A model generated the notes under the pieces. It had not been told where the DNA came from, ran no database searches, and saw nothing but the letters and a program-made list of their open reading frames with translations. DNA of 64,000 nt from Ypsolopha sequella (lineage: Eukaryota; Arthropoda; Insecta; Lepidoptera; Ypsolophidae), in assembly GCA_934047225.1 (NCBI GenBank), contig OW203986.1, positions 12,403,221 to 12,467,220 on the forward strand. The letters run 5' to 3'. This document shows positions 51,225-63,171 of this stretch, in pieces (position 1 is the first letter of the stretch; each line of letters opens with the position of its first letter). Both the position numbers and the translations under genes were made by a program.

Positions 51225-54200
51225 TCATATTTGAGGATATGCACTTCCTATGAGATTTTTGCTGCGATAACGGAAAGTGTGCGTCACCATGTCAACATCT
51301 TTTCCACCAAGCTTTAATTTACAGTCTTTATCGGCACGAGTGACGAAACAAAGTGTATATAGGGCGATCTCCAACTCCGGAGAAGTTCCAATAAACATAC
51401 TATCTACGGGTTTATCCACACCTTGCTGAGTGAAATGTAATTTCAACACCACACCTTTCTGAAAGCAAAAAAACTTATTACTTTCTGAAAGCCAAAAATC
51501 CATTATTATTTAACTAAGCAGGTAGGCATAATATGTATTTCCTGTAACACTGAGAGAGAATAAAGTACAACTTACATCATTTAGTTCACTATACTTCAAA
51601 TATCCCAGATAATTTGCTCGGTTAGCTGCTTCTTCTTTGGCAAAATAAATCCAATTATGTAACCCAGATACTTCACCATTCTTTAACTCCGAAACAAATA
51701 TGTGCTCGAAACCGGAACTGCTAATTTTGCCTTTCCCTCGAGAGTAAAGGCTAAACCATAGCTGCTTTAGATAATCTCTTTGTTGCTTAGGATCAGGTGT
51801 GACAAATCCTGTAAAAATAAAAAAGTACTTTCTCTATTATTTATTTAATCGTATGGCTTATAAGGTTTTCAAGTCGTTCATAAGTAGATATATTATTAAA
51901 ACAAATAAACAAAAAAAGGAAAAATAAAAATAACGCCATTTATACCCGAGATGGTTTCAGATGAATTTAGTGTCTGCCTCTTTGTCACTAGAAACAGTAA
52001 ACACTTCTACACCCTCTTTTCACTGACTATTTTAATGCCCCAACTAACCGTTGGGAATGTGTTTGGGAATGAAGCTTATCACCGTACCTCGGGCACAAAA
52101 TACAGAGAATTGAGAATCCGGCGTTCTTCTGACTTATTTCTACCATTGTTTCTGTATACATATCAAATATGCAATTATACCATCAGTCTCGTCGAGTCTT
52201 ACGACAAATTATTATAAAAGTAAGTACTGCCATAGATAATTTATTTAACTATGGTACTGCTAAGGTTCACTTTAAATTTGCGAGAAAGAAAGACTTTCGT
52301 CAGGCTAACTATGCGCGTGCAACACTCTCATGATTTCATTATCAAACGTCAAGGTTTTCTCGTAAATTCAAACAGAGTTTTAGCTGTATTTTTCAATAAT
52401 TATAACTTGCTAACTTATACCTTTAATTTTTAAGAAATTCATTAAATGACGGATCACAGTTGTTGACATTATAGCATCCATAAAAGCATTTTCTTCATTT
52501 CTTTCCTGCAAGAAAATTGTTACAATGTTCATTTAATAAAGCAATAAGTACCTATATAATCCTTTAATAAAATTATCAGCAGATTTATGTAACATCCATA
52601 GGGAAAAAATTAAAATATGTTCCAAATTTCAACGAACGTTATAAATAGGTATGTTAGTCATGAAAAAAAATGTTTAATGTATATCAGACTATCAATCATA
52701 CCTGAGGTGTTATGTATTCGTTTACTAAAGTGTCTCGCTCATAGTTATCCAATAAAGGAACAAACTTTTGAATCGTTGGTATATTCCATACGTTATCGGG
52801 GATGACGACTAATCTGGAAACAAAATAAATCAACCTATTCTTAGGAAATAATTCATACTTAGTTACTATGCTCAGTTAACAATTTTACTGTGTCTTGAAG
52901 TTCCGTAGTATCTCCTCACTGCTCACGCAATTTTCTTGTTCCAAAAATGGGCAATTACGACAACTCTGTAACAACGAATATGTTCCTGTTCGTTCGTATT
53001 TCACCAGGAAGACAAAGACATTCTTGATATGAGAGCATTTCCAAACAGCGCCCCATATAGTGACCTAAAAAATCGTACCTATCAGCTGACATAACATTAT
53101 TGTATTCGTGTATGTTTAATAGGAATTCACTACTGAACTTGCTAACTTACTAAAAAAAATATTATAATAGAAGGAATAACGAATTCGTCCGTTTCTAAGA
53201 AATTTCGTACTTACGGCAGAGGCGCTTTGTCTTCTTTAGACTGGGAATTAGTTTTTTGTTGGTAATTAATTGTGATAAACTTCGCTGCATTGTTGGTGTC
53301 TTTCCTTAGTAACTCTTCACTGAGAACTTGAATCTCGGCATCAGTCGGAGCATTCCCACTTATTTGTTCCTTCTTGTTATTGACAAAAGAGCTAGGAAGT
53401 GGACGTTGGGTTGGTGTAATACGATTACTATTCGTAGGCATAAATGGCTTAAGTGGTGCCCCATTTGAAGATTTAGGTGTCGATAATGTAGTGTACTGCG
53501 TTCCTTGTTTATTTGAACCAGCAACTACGGAGCTAAAGCTCATGGGTTTAGTAGAAGGTGCTGGAGAAGTTTTATGAGATGATGGATTTGAGGTCTGAAT
53601 CGTACTTGGTGTATTGGACGGTTGATTTTGACCTCCATTGCCACGCAAAACAGAACTGTAGCTAAATTGGTTCTGAGGATTTTTACCTTTGCCATCATAT
53701 AAGTTTATTAAGTCTTTCACTTTACCCGGTTGAGTGTCGCGTGTATTAGATGAGGGACTAGGTGTAGAAAATTGAGGATTTACGTAATCTCGTTTTCCAT
53801 TTGACTGTTGGAAATGTGGCCCAGAGATGGCAGAGCCACCATGAGGGCTGGTTGTTGGTCGTTGAGGAGCAACATAGTCTTGTTTCCCATTTTGATTAGG
53901 AGCTGAAGGTGTTGGCAACTGAGGTGAAACGAAATCTCGTTTATTATTCTGTATTCCTGAGGTAGTGGAGGTTGTTGGAGTCGTTAGAGTATTTCCTGAT
54001 GAAGGGCTTGCTGTAGGACGTTGAGGTGCTACGTAGTCTCTTTTCCCATTTGGTTGCTGAGATGTTTTTGGCAGAGTTGGAGAAAGTGGGGGCCATGATT
54101 GCGCATAATTTTCATTTTGTTGACTATTTGGTAATTTTCCGGTTGGAGATTTTAGTGGTGGAAATTGCGATGCTACATAATCTCTTTTCGGTGCATTTGT

Positions 54201-54253
54201 TGCTACGACAGTTTCATGAAGTAAGAAATCAGCAGTAGGATTGTATCGGTCCC
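51225..54253 (-). CDS. EndoU/XendoU family endoribonuclease with KRDYV-repeat N-terminal region (5' exon missing)
   Basis: Five exons on the minus strand: 54253-53215, 52813-52702, 52505-52421, 51808-51576, 51458-51225 (TAA), all GT/AG, giving 567 aa plus an unseen first exon; no in-frame ATG opens the 54253 exon. The large exon has five KRDYV-like repeats (KRDYVASQFPP, KRDYVAPQRPT, KRDFVSPQLPT, KQDYVAPQRPT, KRDYVNPQFST) in Pro/Ser/Thr/Gln-rich sequence, then VKDLINLYDGKGK. The EndoU core follows: DNVWNIPTIQKFVPLLDNY, SSGFEHIFVSELKNG (first catalytic His, codon 51704-51702), GLHNWIYFAKEE (second His) and IGTSPELEIALYTLCF; a Lys in VDKPVD is the likely third residue. The enzyme is predicted active, cleaving RNA at uridylates. 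Exons 2 and 3 match the 12-24 kb paralogue in length (112 and 85 nt), but its exons 4 and 5 are one exon here. Confidence 0.9.
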
Positions 54254-54364
54254 CTGGAATTGCAAACAAAATTGATTAAGTAAATTTAATTTAATAATCA
54301 ATTAATCCTACGAAAGATTTATGAAAAACAAAAGGTCGTCAAAAACTAGTAGTTAAGTAAGACT
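54254..54364 (-). other. Upstream intron of the EndoU gene
   Basis: The acceptor TTTGCAATTCCAG ends at 54254, so an exon is expected further up on the minus strand. A possible mini-exon MRAWE with GTAAGT donor lies at 58233-58218 and has the right phase, but it encodes no signal peptide and is not claimed. Confidence 0.35.
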
Positions 54365-55155
54365 TGAAAAAAACCAGCCAAGTGCGAGTCAGACTCGCGC
54401 ACCTAGGGTTCCGTATTGTGGATGATAAATTTTATTTTGTCTACGTTTTTCGTGAATTACTCAACCGCTTTATTTTTCCTGTAATTTCTACGTAAACACA
54501 TATTACCATGATTTTTTCATATTTTTTGGTCCACCAGTTTTTTTAGTTTAGATGCAATTAAATATAGCCAATTATATATTTTTTCAATCAACTTTTGAAT
54601 ACCTACAATTTGATACTCATATTGTATTTTTATAAAATGTCTTTTTTATTTATTTTACTTATTTTTTATATATATCATCTGTGCTCAACTTCTTTTAAAT
54701 CGGTATAGTTTTCCTGTAATTGGCCAGTTATGATCTGTAATCGACATTTTTTTCATATTTTTCGGTCAACCAGTTTCGGAGATAAAGGGGGGAGATACAT
54801 ATTTTTGTGGTTTTTTAAAGATTTCTCAAAACCAGTGCCAGTAAATATAGTAAAAGTATGTATTTTTACAAACAACTTTTTAATATCTACAATTTGATAC
54901 CCATATTATATTTTTAGGATAATATTTTTAATTTTTCTTACTTTTGTTTTGGAAATATTTTGAACAATTTCAAATATTTCATATTTTTGTTTACACCGTA
55001 ATATGTGGGCAAATTGATTCTATTTTTGTGCCAAATTTCACGTCTTTATCTTTAACGATGCTAAAGTTATGAGGCTGTGACATACGGACGGACGGACAAC
55101 GGAGTCTCACCATAAAGGTTCCTTTGTACCTTTTAGATACTACGGAACCCTAAAA
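54365..55155. repeat. Long GGGTTCCGTA-family repeat
   Basis: AACCAGCCAAGTGCGAGTC at the left, then AGGGTTCCGTATTG; at the right TACTACGGAACCCTAAAA. The interior has the same two diverged units as 35885-36805 in opposite orientation, plus GGACGGACAACGGAGTCTCACC. Confidence 0.75.
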
Positions 55156-57220
55156 AACAAAATGGTCTAATCATTTATTACTACTGCTTGTAGTCTACAA
55201 GTTTTAATAAGTCGATACATATACAGACATAGTAAATAATCTTGAAAAAAAAATCGCTGTCCTATTTGGCGGACATATAGCGAAATTCATGTTCCAACTT
55301 TCAACCACTAGACCGGTTTTGTTTGCCGGTATTCGTTATGTACCTAGATATGTTTAAACGGGGTGCAAATGGCATAATAATTTACTGACGGAAAGTGGTT
55401 CAGTATGATCAGTAGATCATGTTATTTCATTTAAAGATAGCTATCCATAATTACACCCAGTATTAGGCTTTACAAATCAAAGTGTGTCGAAGTAGATAGT
55501 GTTGAATGTTTTTTTAACTTCTTTGACTTTTGTTATCAAAACAAAACAAAAAGCATAACTGACATTTACAACAAATGAACAAACCTTTACACACGCTAAG
55601 TATGACGAATAATATACAAATGTACACATGAAAACTATTTCTCAGCATATTGAAACTTTTTATCACTAACTAGGTTACAAGTAAATATAACTTTTTGATC
55701 TAACTATTACTAATACAAGTAAGTTAGTAAACTAGTTAACACATATGACTTGTCATTATTATTGCTTCTAGAGTCAGTGAATGAATGAAGTAACAAACTT
55801 CACCCAGCTGCCTTGACTTGCTTTGTGGATGTGCCACATCTTACTTCATAGAGTTAAACTTATCAAGAGCTGGCAAAAAATGCGTTTAGTGTTTGATGTA
55901 CGTTTTTGATAGATATTTAGAATAGATAATTATTTTGTTGATTTTCGACCGAGCTCAGGACTTACGCGCTGGGTGATGAGATGACAATGGAAGATGATGG
56001 AGGGACAATAACTTCTACGTAATAATGAAACGAAAACTGCCCTATATATAAATGAATGAATGAATATATTTATTTATTTCAAAGATAACTTATAATCTAA
56101 ATACATCCCACAAAATCAAGTACCTAGAAATTTGGTTTGTCTGTGGGGAGGGAGTCGCACTTCTTTTTCTATAATTAGGTATAGTTACTAAATTATAAGT
56201 AGGTAGGTACATTAATAGTAAATAATAAAATGCTATTTCAATCTGTCAATGTTTTCATGTTTTGTAAAAAGTAAGTTTTATATAGCTTCGCGAATTTATT
56301 TTTATTTTGTTCAGATCTAATATGAATAGGCATTTCATTAAATAACATTGGAATTTTGTGCTTTAATATTCAGTATCATATAGCATCAATATTAACCAAA
56401 TTTTTGGACGACACATTTTGAGCCCCGAAATTCAATGTGTTAATATATTTTTAGGGAACACAAACAATGTTCATGATTCATGTCGTGTTTATTCTTAAGA
56501 CTATGGAACCTATTCGAAACCTACCTCACAGACCTATAGAGAGTTAACGCCACAAAAGAAGTCCCCTCTCAAAGTACTTACTATGACGGAATAAATACGG
56601 AAATGCCTTGATCGCGAAACTTCTTTCGCGGCGGCGTTCACTATATTTATTTTGTTACGTCAACTCATCTATTTCAAAATACCTATCTTTCTTGTCCAGT
56701 CCAGTCTGAGTTTACAAAATTATACTTGTACCATAGCATAGTTGTCTAGGCACAGTACGTTACTTTTGGAAAAAAAACAGTGAAATTCAAGTGGTTCTGC
56801 AGCCAAAAATTGGTGGTAGTATGTAGTACTTGTTATGGTTACGTTGCAGGTGGTATCCCAATGGAGGACATGTCCCACAAATTATAGAGACATGTCCTCT
56901 TTTTTAGGATTCCAGTCCTGAAGAGTGCCAAACGGGACCTTTTTTTTTTTTTTTGATAGTTCTTTGTTTTTTGCCTTTTGGCCATTAAAACTTTGCCTTG
57001 AAAGGCGGGACAGAGAGTCTCCCGCCTTATTTTTTAATTCCATGCTGTGAAGCGCTGTCGGTGAGCAGAGCTGTAGCTGTAGCCTGAGGGGGCTGTGGTG
57101 TCTGAGGTGTATTGCAGTGACCAGACATAACGTTTACGTGTGTGTCACTGCCTTCTGGAGGTTTTATTGTTATGTCGGCGTGGAGTGTTTGTGCACACGC
57201 GTGCGCGTCCTTTTGAACGT
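55156..57220. other. Intergenic or EndoU 5' intron, no gene seen
   Basis: A retroelement-tail pattern (AATGAATGAATATATTTATT) is at 56051. The stretch 56840-57060 has GGACATGTCC inverted pairs (56867-56910) and T-tracts. No coding exon could be supported. Confidence 0.4.
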
Positions 57221-57239
57221 GCATGCGGTGGAAGGTGTG

Positions 57240-57775
57240 GGGTGAGCCAAACGGGACCCTATTACTAAGCCTCCACTGCCGTCTATCCGTCTGTCTGTCT
57301 GTCTGTCCGTCTATCCATTCGTCCATGCGTTCGTCCATCCGTCCGTTCGTCCGTATAAAAATATATAAAAAAAAACGAAAAGGTAACATTTTTAGGATTC
57401 AATCCGTACCCGAAGGGTGCCAAACGAGACTATTACTGAGCTTCCGCTATCTGTCTGACTGTCCGTCGGTCTGTCTATCTGACTGTCCGTCTGTCAGTCC
57501 ATCTGTCTGTCTGTATGTATGTTTGTATGTATGTCTGTCTGTGTGTCCGTCCGTTCATCCGTCTGTTTGTCTATCTGTATGTCTGTCACAGGGGTCTACA
57601 TCTTCAGCCGGTATAAGTAGGCAGTTGAAATTTTCACACAATTACTACATATAGCCTCTTATCACTGACAAACAATAATAAAATGAAAAAACCGAGTGCG
57701 AGTCGGACTCAAGCACAAATGGTTCCCTAGCTACCACCACACAATACGGGTACGAAACCCTAAAAATATTATGGT
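57240..57775. repeat. (TCTG/CCGT)n-rich GGGTTCCGTA-family repeats
   Basis: CTGTCTGTCTGTCTGTCCG and variants fill 57280-57330 and 57435-57595, preceded by CAAACGGGACCCTATTAC and followed by AGTGCGAGTCGGACTC at 57697 and CGGGTACGAAACCCTAAAA at 57747. The Cys/Val-rich ORF across it is a low-complexity artefact. Confidence 0.75.
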
Positions 57776-58402
57776 AAATAACAACATAATTGTATAAATG
57801 CCATAGCAACATTGAGGTGACAAAAACAAACAGCTAAAATGGTAGCGCCTGGTAAACAATTCGCGGCTCCTACTGAGAACGGAACCCGCTATATTTTTCT
57901 TGTAATGTTTACGCAATTGCTTATGACTGATACTATGATTTTTTTCATATTTTTTGGTTCTCGTTTCGGAGATAACGGGGGGAGGACATGTTACTTTTTC
58001 GAGGCTTTTTGTATAAGGGTCCCTCCCTTGGGTTTAAATTTTTATTTTTATCACTTGCCGTGTTAGAGGCCATAGTAAAACGTCTTCTGTAAAAATTATA
58101 ACGGCTGAAGCTGTAGACCTCTGTGACAGATGAATAGAATAGACAGACAGACATCGCGGAGGCTTAAGTAATAGCACACCCCCGACACTTCATAGTCATC
58201 GCTCAAGTTATTTACTTACACTCCCACGCGCGCATCTGGCTTGTCCGCACAGTGACAGTGTCCGCTTGTGAGCGTCGTCGATCGAGAGGGACAACATTTA
58301 TAGTCAGCAACTTATATGATTCTCTTCCTAAATTTTAGCGTGGATAATCCCTTGGTCCTAGTTCTGGTTCCCCATGGATAAATCTGTATTAAAAATATAT
58401 AT

Positions 58403-58766
58403 ATCGTCACGACCTGAATGCGCGAGAGGGTGTCAGAGGTGTTCCGAGTGTGAACTTTGAGATGCAAGTCACAGTCTACACTCGGTACACCAGCGTTACA
58501 CCTACAAATATTACGTCCCAACGTGGTGGGAGGTGAGCCCTATCGCCGTAAGTACTTCGGGCACAAACAGACGATTTTTAGGACATTAGAGTTTCCTCAC
58601 TATGTTTTCCTTTACCGTTCAGAAAGTGGGAAGTACTTACCTATAAGCAAATACGATGCGCATTATGTAAATTCCGAAAAACTCATTGGTGCATGCCCAA
58701 CCGCGGGTTGAACCTGGATTTCAAGATTGAGAGGCCAGCGTTCTACCCCTGAGTTACCGCCGCTTT
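58403..58766 (-). mobile_element. tRNA-derived SINE (copy 3)
   Basis: Reverse-strand copy of 9646-9995: ATATCGTCACGACCTGAAT, GTACTTCGGGCACAAACA, and the tRNA-like head GGGTTGAACC with TACCCCTGAGTTACCGC. Confidence 0.85.
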
Positions 58767-59228
58767 TTCATAACTTTAAAAATAAATAAGATAAATATTT
58801 CAATCGACTCCCGTCTGTCCAAACGAAGGGGTCAATTGCCCCGCAGCCCGCCTTCCGTATTTGCTTTAGTCAAAGCCACCTGCCCTTTATGATGCCGCAA
58901 CGGCGGTGATCGTTCGATAGCGCGCTGACACAATTTTGTAACGGTGGCACGCGTGAATTTATATGAGTAAAATTTAAACATCGTCACGTCACGTCACAAA
59001 TCCTTTCAGAGGAGTCAAAGGTGTTTTTTACGTACATAAAAGAAAATGGTTTAGTTTATCGGAAGGAAGGAAATTTGAAAAATCTCCGTTCTTTATTGGT
59101 TGCTCCGTTTTCTAGGCATTCATTTATACCACAATAACGAACCATATTGATTAAAAATCAGTATCGTAATAAAACAAAACAAGATATATACTTGCGATTG
59201 TCGGCACCTTGATGAAACATAAAAAGCA

Positions 59229-59328
59229 TCTCGATTTTGAACACAAACACTTGTACTATTTGTTTCATAACATAAAACAAATGTTATGAAACAAATAGTA
59301 CAAGGTGTTTGTGTTCAAAATCAAGATA
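59229..59328. repeat. Near-perfect 100-bp hairpin
   Basis: The arm GATTTTGAACACAAACAC continuing to CTATTTGTTTCATAACAT pairs with ATGTTATGAAACAAATAG through GTGTTTGTGTTCAAAATC. Arms are about 47 bases with one or two differences; the loop is AAAACAA. No relatives are seen in the window. Confidence 0.85.
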
Positions 59329-60639
59329 ACAAAACGAAATACGCGCGCAGCGAACGAGTGCTACTCGAGCTCTGCCTGCCTCCAGATTTGCTACTAACTT
59401 GCGGGGGACGTTAAATTCGTGCGGGGAGGTGAGTGTCGCTTCTTTACGTAGTAATACTTTATATTGTCTGGTAATAGGGTCCCGTTTGGCACCCTTCGGG
59501 TACAGAACCCTAGAAATTAAACCCAAGGGGAATCCCCATACAAAAACAAAACAGGCAGTCATGGGGACTGTCGTATTTTGGTTTTATAATTGTTTATAAA
59601 CATTATTATTATGAATAATAGAGTATAGTGACATCTAGATTGCCACTCACGGACTGAAACGGACACTACTTTACTTCCTCTACGACTTTACAGGGGTCTG
59701 TGTACCGAACCGGTCGACAGAGTTACATACCTTTTTAATTTTCGGCTAGTATAAAACTGTCCCCCCCTAGCAAGAAGTTTCAGTGCTCTGTGGTCTGACC
59801 ACAAACGAGCCGAACGAGATGGGCGCAAGCGTCCGTTTGTCCCTTTTTTACTAATTTGACCACACGTTTGGCAGTTGGCACACTTGATTATATAGGTATA
59901 TATAATATAATGTACTCGTAGGTAAATACTGGCAACTAGCGAAACATGGTTCTCTCGCTTGGCTCGTTTTTCGCTTGGTAACGAAGGTAATATCATAACA
60001 ATAACAAACCTAATTTAATTTATAGTGCACAGTCTAGTTCTCGTATAACGTCTTTGGATAGCATGCACATGCAAGATATGTCATGATCGGCGTCGTTGAG
60101 CATCAAACTGAACCCAGCCCAGTGTTCCAGAGTGTAAAAAAGGTTAATAAATTAGGGGTCGCGACACGGGTTTTAATGCCATTTCTGTCGCAGGCGTTGA
60201 AAATTGTATACGTTATCCTGTTGTCAATGGTGTTAATTTATGACGCCTTTCAGTCAATTGAATTGGCTATAGAATAAACAAATTATCGGAATATACAAAA
60301 TAAACACACTCAGCTATCATGGATAAGTCGGTTATGTAAATAAGCAGAATAAACCAGCCACCAATAGTACATGGTGGTTTATAGTGGCCTGAAGGTAGCT
60401 GCACAATCAATTTGTAAGCCGATTTTTCCTCACGATTTTTGACGTTTGTTGAGGGTCATGACCGAATCGTTGGTGTTTATAGTAGTTCATTGTGATCTGA
60501 TGACCGTACCCAGACTGACAGAACAGCTGTCTGTGTTCGTTTTTATTCGGTTTTGCTTGGCGTAGAGAGAGTACTCACTCTCTACGGGTTTTGGTTGTCG
60601 TTTTCACCAAAAATGTAAAATAAATAAAACTGAATTAAA
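59329..60639. other. 5' flank of rasp, no other gene seen
   Basis: A GGGTTCCGTA-family piece is at 59470-59515 (CCCTTCGGGTACAGAACCCTAG). The bases just before rasp contain an AGAGAGAGTACTCACTCTCT inverted pair at about 60565-60590. Confidence 0.4.
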
Positions 60640-60675
60640 ATGTTGCAAAAAAAGGGTACAAAATGCAAAATTTAA
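60640..60675 (+). promoter_or_regulatory. Upstream ORF overlapping the rasp start
   Basis: ATG at 60640 opens an 11-codon frame ending at TAA 60673-60675, overlapping the rasp ATG (60663) in another frame. A start-stop ATGTAA lies at 60613-60618. If both are in the mRNA they would reduce initiation at the rasp start. The transcription start is unknown. Confidence 0.45.
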
Positions 60676-63030
60676 GCTATTTGGAAACACTGGTTTACTT
60701 TATCATCTGGATTAGTGCGAACTTTTACTCGCTTTACGAACTTTTCGAAGCCCAAAATTGTAAGTTGTTAAACTTATTTAAATTGCTCATATAAAAACTG
60801 CCCCATTCATAAAATAATTAAGTTCTAGTATATTTCATGGAAATCAAAACCTGATTCTTTTTCAGCAATCTTAAAGACGAATCCACAATTACGAAACCAT
60901 TTACATGATCTTATACCAGGGTGGAGTCTAGTAGCAAGATCCCAAGATGTCTCAGACATTGAATGGAACACCTGGAAATATTTTCTGCACCTCTCATGGC
61001 GGTACCTTTTGCTTCAGTTTGTGATATCTGAAGTTATTCGCTGCTTAAAACCCACCCTTTTGAACTACTGGTATTTTTTATCCAGTTTAATATTTTTCAC
61101 AATCTATTTAAATATAAAGCAGTTTTTTATTATATTTTCTGAACCATTTATGTATGGTATTATAACATTTTCTGGTGGAGGAAAAAAATGTTTGTGGCTG
61201 TTGAGTATTGTGCTACTTTTAGCATCTAATTCAACCAAACATTTTGATGTATTCTGGACTGTACTTGATCATGAAAATTTAATAGACGAACAAGTTTATT
61301 TGTTACTATTTGCTATAGCTTGGGTGCAATTACGATGCATTAGTTACTGCCTTGACTACATAGAGAGGAAAGAAAAATTACTGCAAGTTAATGACCAGTA
61401 CCAAGAGTCCAATTTAAGAAACTTTGTGGAGCTGCTAAATTATGTTTTTTATCTCCCAACTTTACACTCTGGGCCTATTATACTGTACAGTGATTTTAAA
61501 CAAAGTTTCATGACAAGAAATAGTCTGTTTTCAAGGATAAAGAGTTTTGTTTGGAACATGGCTGTGTTTTTGAGTTATACATTCCTGTTGGATATCGCTT
61601 TCCATTACATGTATTTTTTGGCCATGCAGGAAAACATGGAGGTAATGAATTTCTTCTTCCTTTTGTTTTCTATTTAGTTTTCATAATATTCAGTACCATA
61701 TTTGTTTCAGCTTGTAAGACAGTTACCAACTATGGCTTTATGCGGAGCCGGACTGTGGATGGGCTTAGAGTTCCTCACAAAGTATGTAATATTCTATGGA
61801 ACAGCTGGTGCTTATGCCTCTCTGGACAACATTGAACCTCCTCCAACTCCGAGATGCATTGCAAGAGTTCATGTCTATTCTCAGATGTGGAGATATTTTG
61901 ATGTAGGACTATATAAGTTTTTAATAAGGTAAATGCTTATTTACAAACAATAATTATCCTATTAATGCATGGTGTTCCCAAAAGCTTACAAAAAGGATTT
62001 ATCTAGAAATAAAAAATATTTTATTACTTATTAAAAATGTTTGACAATTATTATATTAGCATAAGGTTAAATGTCAGTAGCTTAGCGCAAAGTGCATAAA
62101 TTAACTGTGTTTTTCTTATTTAAGTTAAAAATTGAAAAATCTTTTGGTATGTGGCAGTTGACGCCAATAGCCAAGAGTTTGAAATTTAATGCAAAATTAG
62201 TCATAATCTTGTCCAAACAATGTTAAAACAGCTATTTAAGTCGGTTTTGAGAAGATCACGACTAATTGTGTAAACAATTTCAAACACATGCTTTATAAAA
62301 CTCACTAATACTGAACTATTGGAGTCAAAGGCCACATACCAAAATGCTTTACAATTTTAAACTTCTAAACAAGAAAAACCAAGTTTAGGTTTGCACTTTG
62401 TGCTAAGCTACTGACGTTTAACCTTAATTTCATTTATACATTTTTAATAATAAATTTCATTTTAGTTGCTTTTTTGTTGCTCATTTATTTAAGGGATTTT
62501 ATAATAGTTTCGCCTCTTTATAACGATTATATTACTGTTATATAATTTTCAGGTACATCTACTTACCATCATTTAAATCGATATCGAGGTTTAAAGCCAT
62601 GCCAAAATCTGTTCAAAAATTGATGGCATCATTTATGGCATTCTTATTCATATTTTTGTGGCACGGTATATCAAGGACAATATTAGTTTGGATAATTTTG
62701 AATTTCACTGCAATTACTCTGGAGAATGTGGCCAAGATTTTATCAGAAACTGATTCCTATAAGAATTTCAAGATTTCAGTCTTAAGGACTGACAGTATGG
62801 AGCAACGATTTATAGCCATGCTATGCACTCCATTATTAGCTTTGTCAGCAATATCTAATTTCTACTTATTTGGTGGTTACAAGGTAGGCGATTTGTTCTT
62901 TGAATCTCTTATTAGTCCTTCACTATTTAATTCAGTTATTGTTCTTGTATCATTATACTCTTGCTGCCATGTCTCAATGGCTTTACAAGATGTGCCTTCA
63001 AGAACAGCAAAACATAAAAAAGCTGCTTGA
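60663..63030 (+). CDS. rasp: Protein-cysteine N-palmitoyltransferase Rasp (HHAT orthologue, MBOAT family)
   Basis: Four exons (60663-60759, 60866-61641, 61711-61928, 62553-63030), all GT/AG, total 1569 nt, giving 522 aa, close to the family's ~500. This multipass ER-membrane acyltransferase attaches palmitate to the N-terminal Cys of Hedgehog, which is required for signalling. Hydrophobic segments recur along the length. Family motifs: LLNYVFYLPTLHSGPIILYSDF in exon 2 (HHAT-like GP motif), MWRYFDVGLYKFLIRYIYLP with Asp355 at the exon 3/4 junction, and FLWHGISR with His401; Asp and His correspond to the MBOAT catalytic pair. The start is the first ATG in frame with exon 2. Intron 3 holds a palindromic MITE. 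It converges with MCM8 at 63226. Confidence 0.95.
62061..62427. mobile_element. Palindromic TTAA-type MITE (copy 4), in rasp intron 3
   Basis: Left AAGGTTAAATGTCAGTAGC, right GCTACTGACGTTTAACCTTAA. Both arms share the same change (AGTAGCTTAGCG versus TCGCTTAGCG), again showing arm co-divergence. It is about 125 bases from the exon 4 acceptor. Confidence 0.85.
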
Positions 63031-63171
63031 ATTCTGGAAATCTGTGAAAGAACATTGTCTGTGATATATTTTAGCATTACCCAGTAAGTTTAGGTACTCA
63101 ACATTTTGGTTCCTCTTTTAGCGTTGTAGATCTAGTCAGTATTATCGAGCAAAATAAGTACAAACCATATA

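Noticed and set aside
57223..57654. 143-codon ORF rich in Cys, Val, Leu and Ser
   Set aside because: Generated by a (TCTG/CCGT)n tract in an interspersed repeat; no domain.
58218..58233. Candidate first exon (MRAWE) for the EndoU gene at 51-54 kb
   Set aside because: Phase and donor fit, but there is no signal peptide, the exon is tiny, and it is 4 kb from the next exon; left as unproven.
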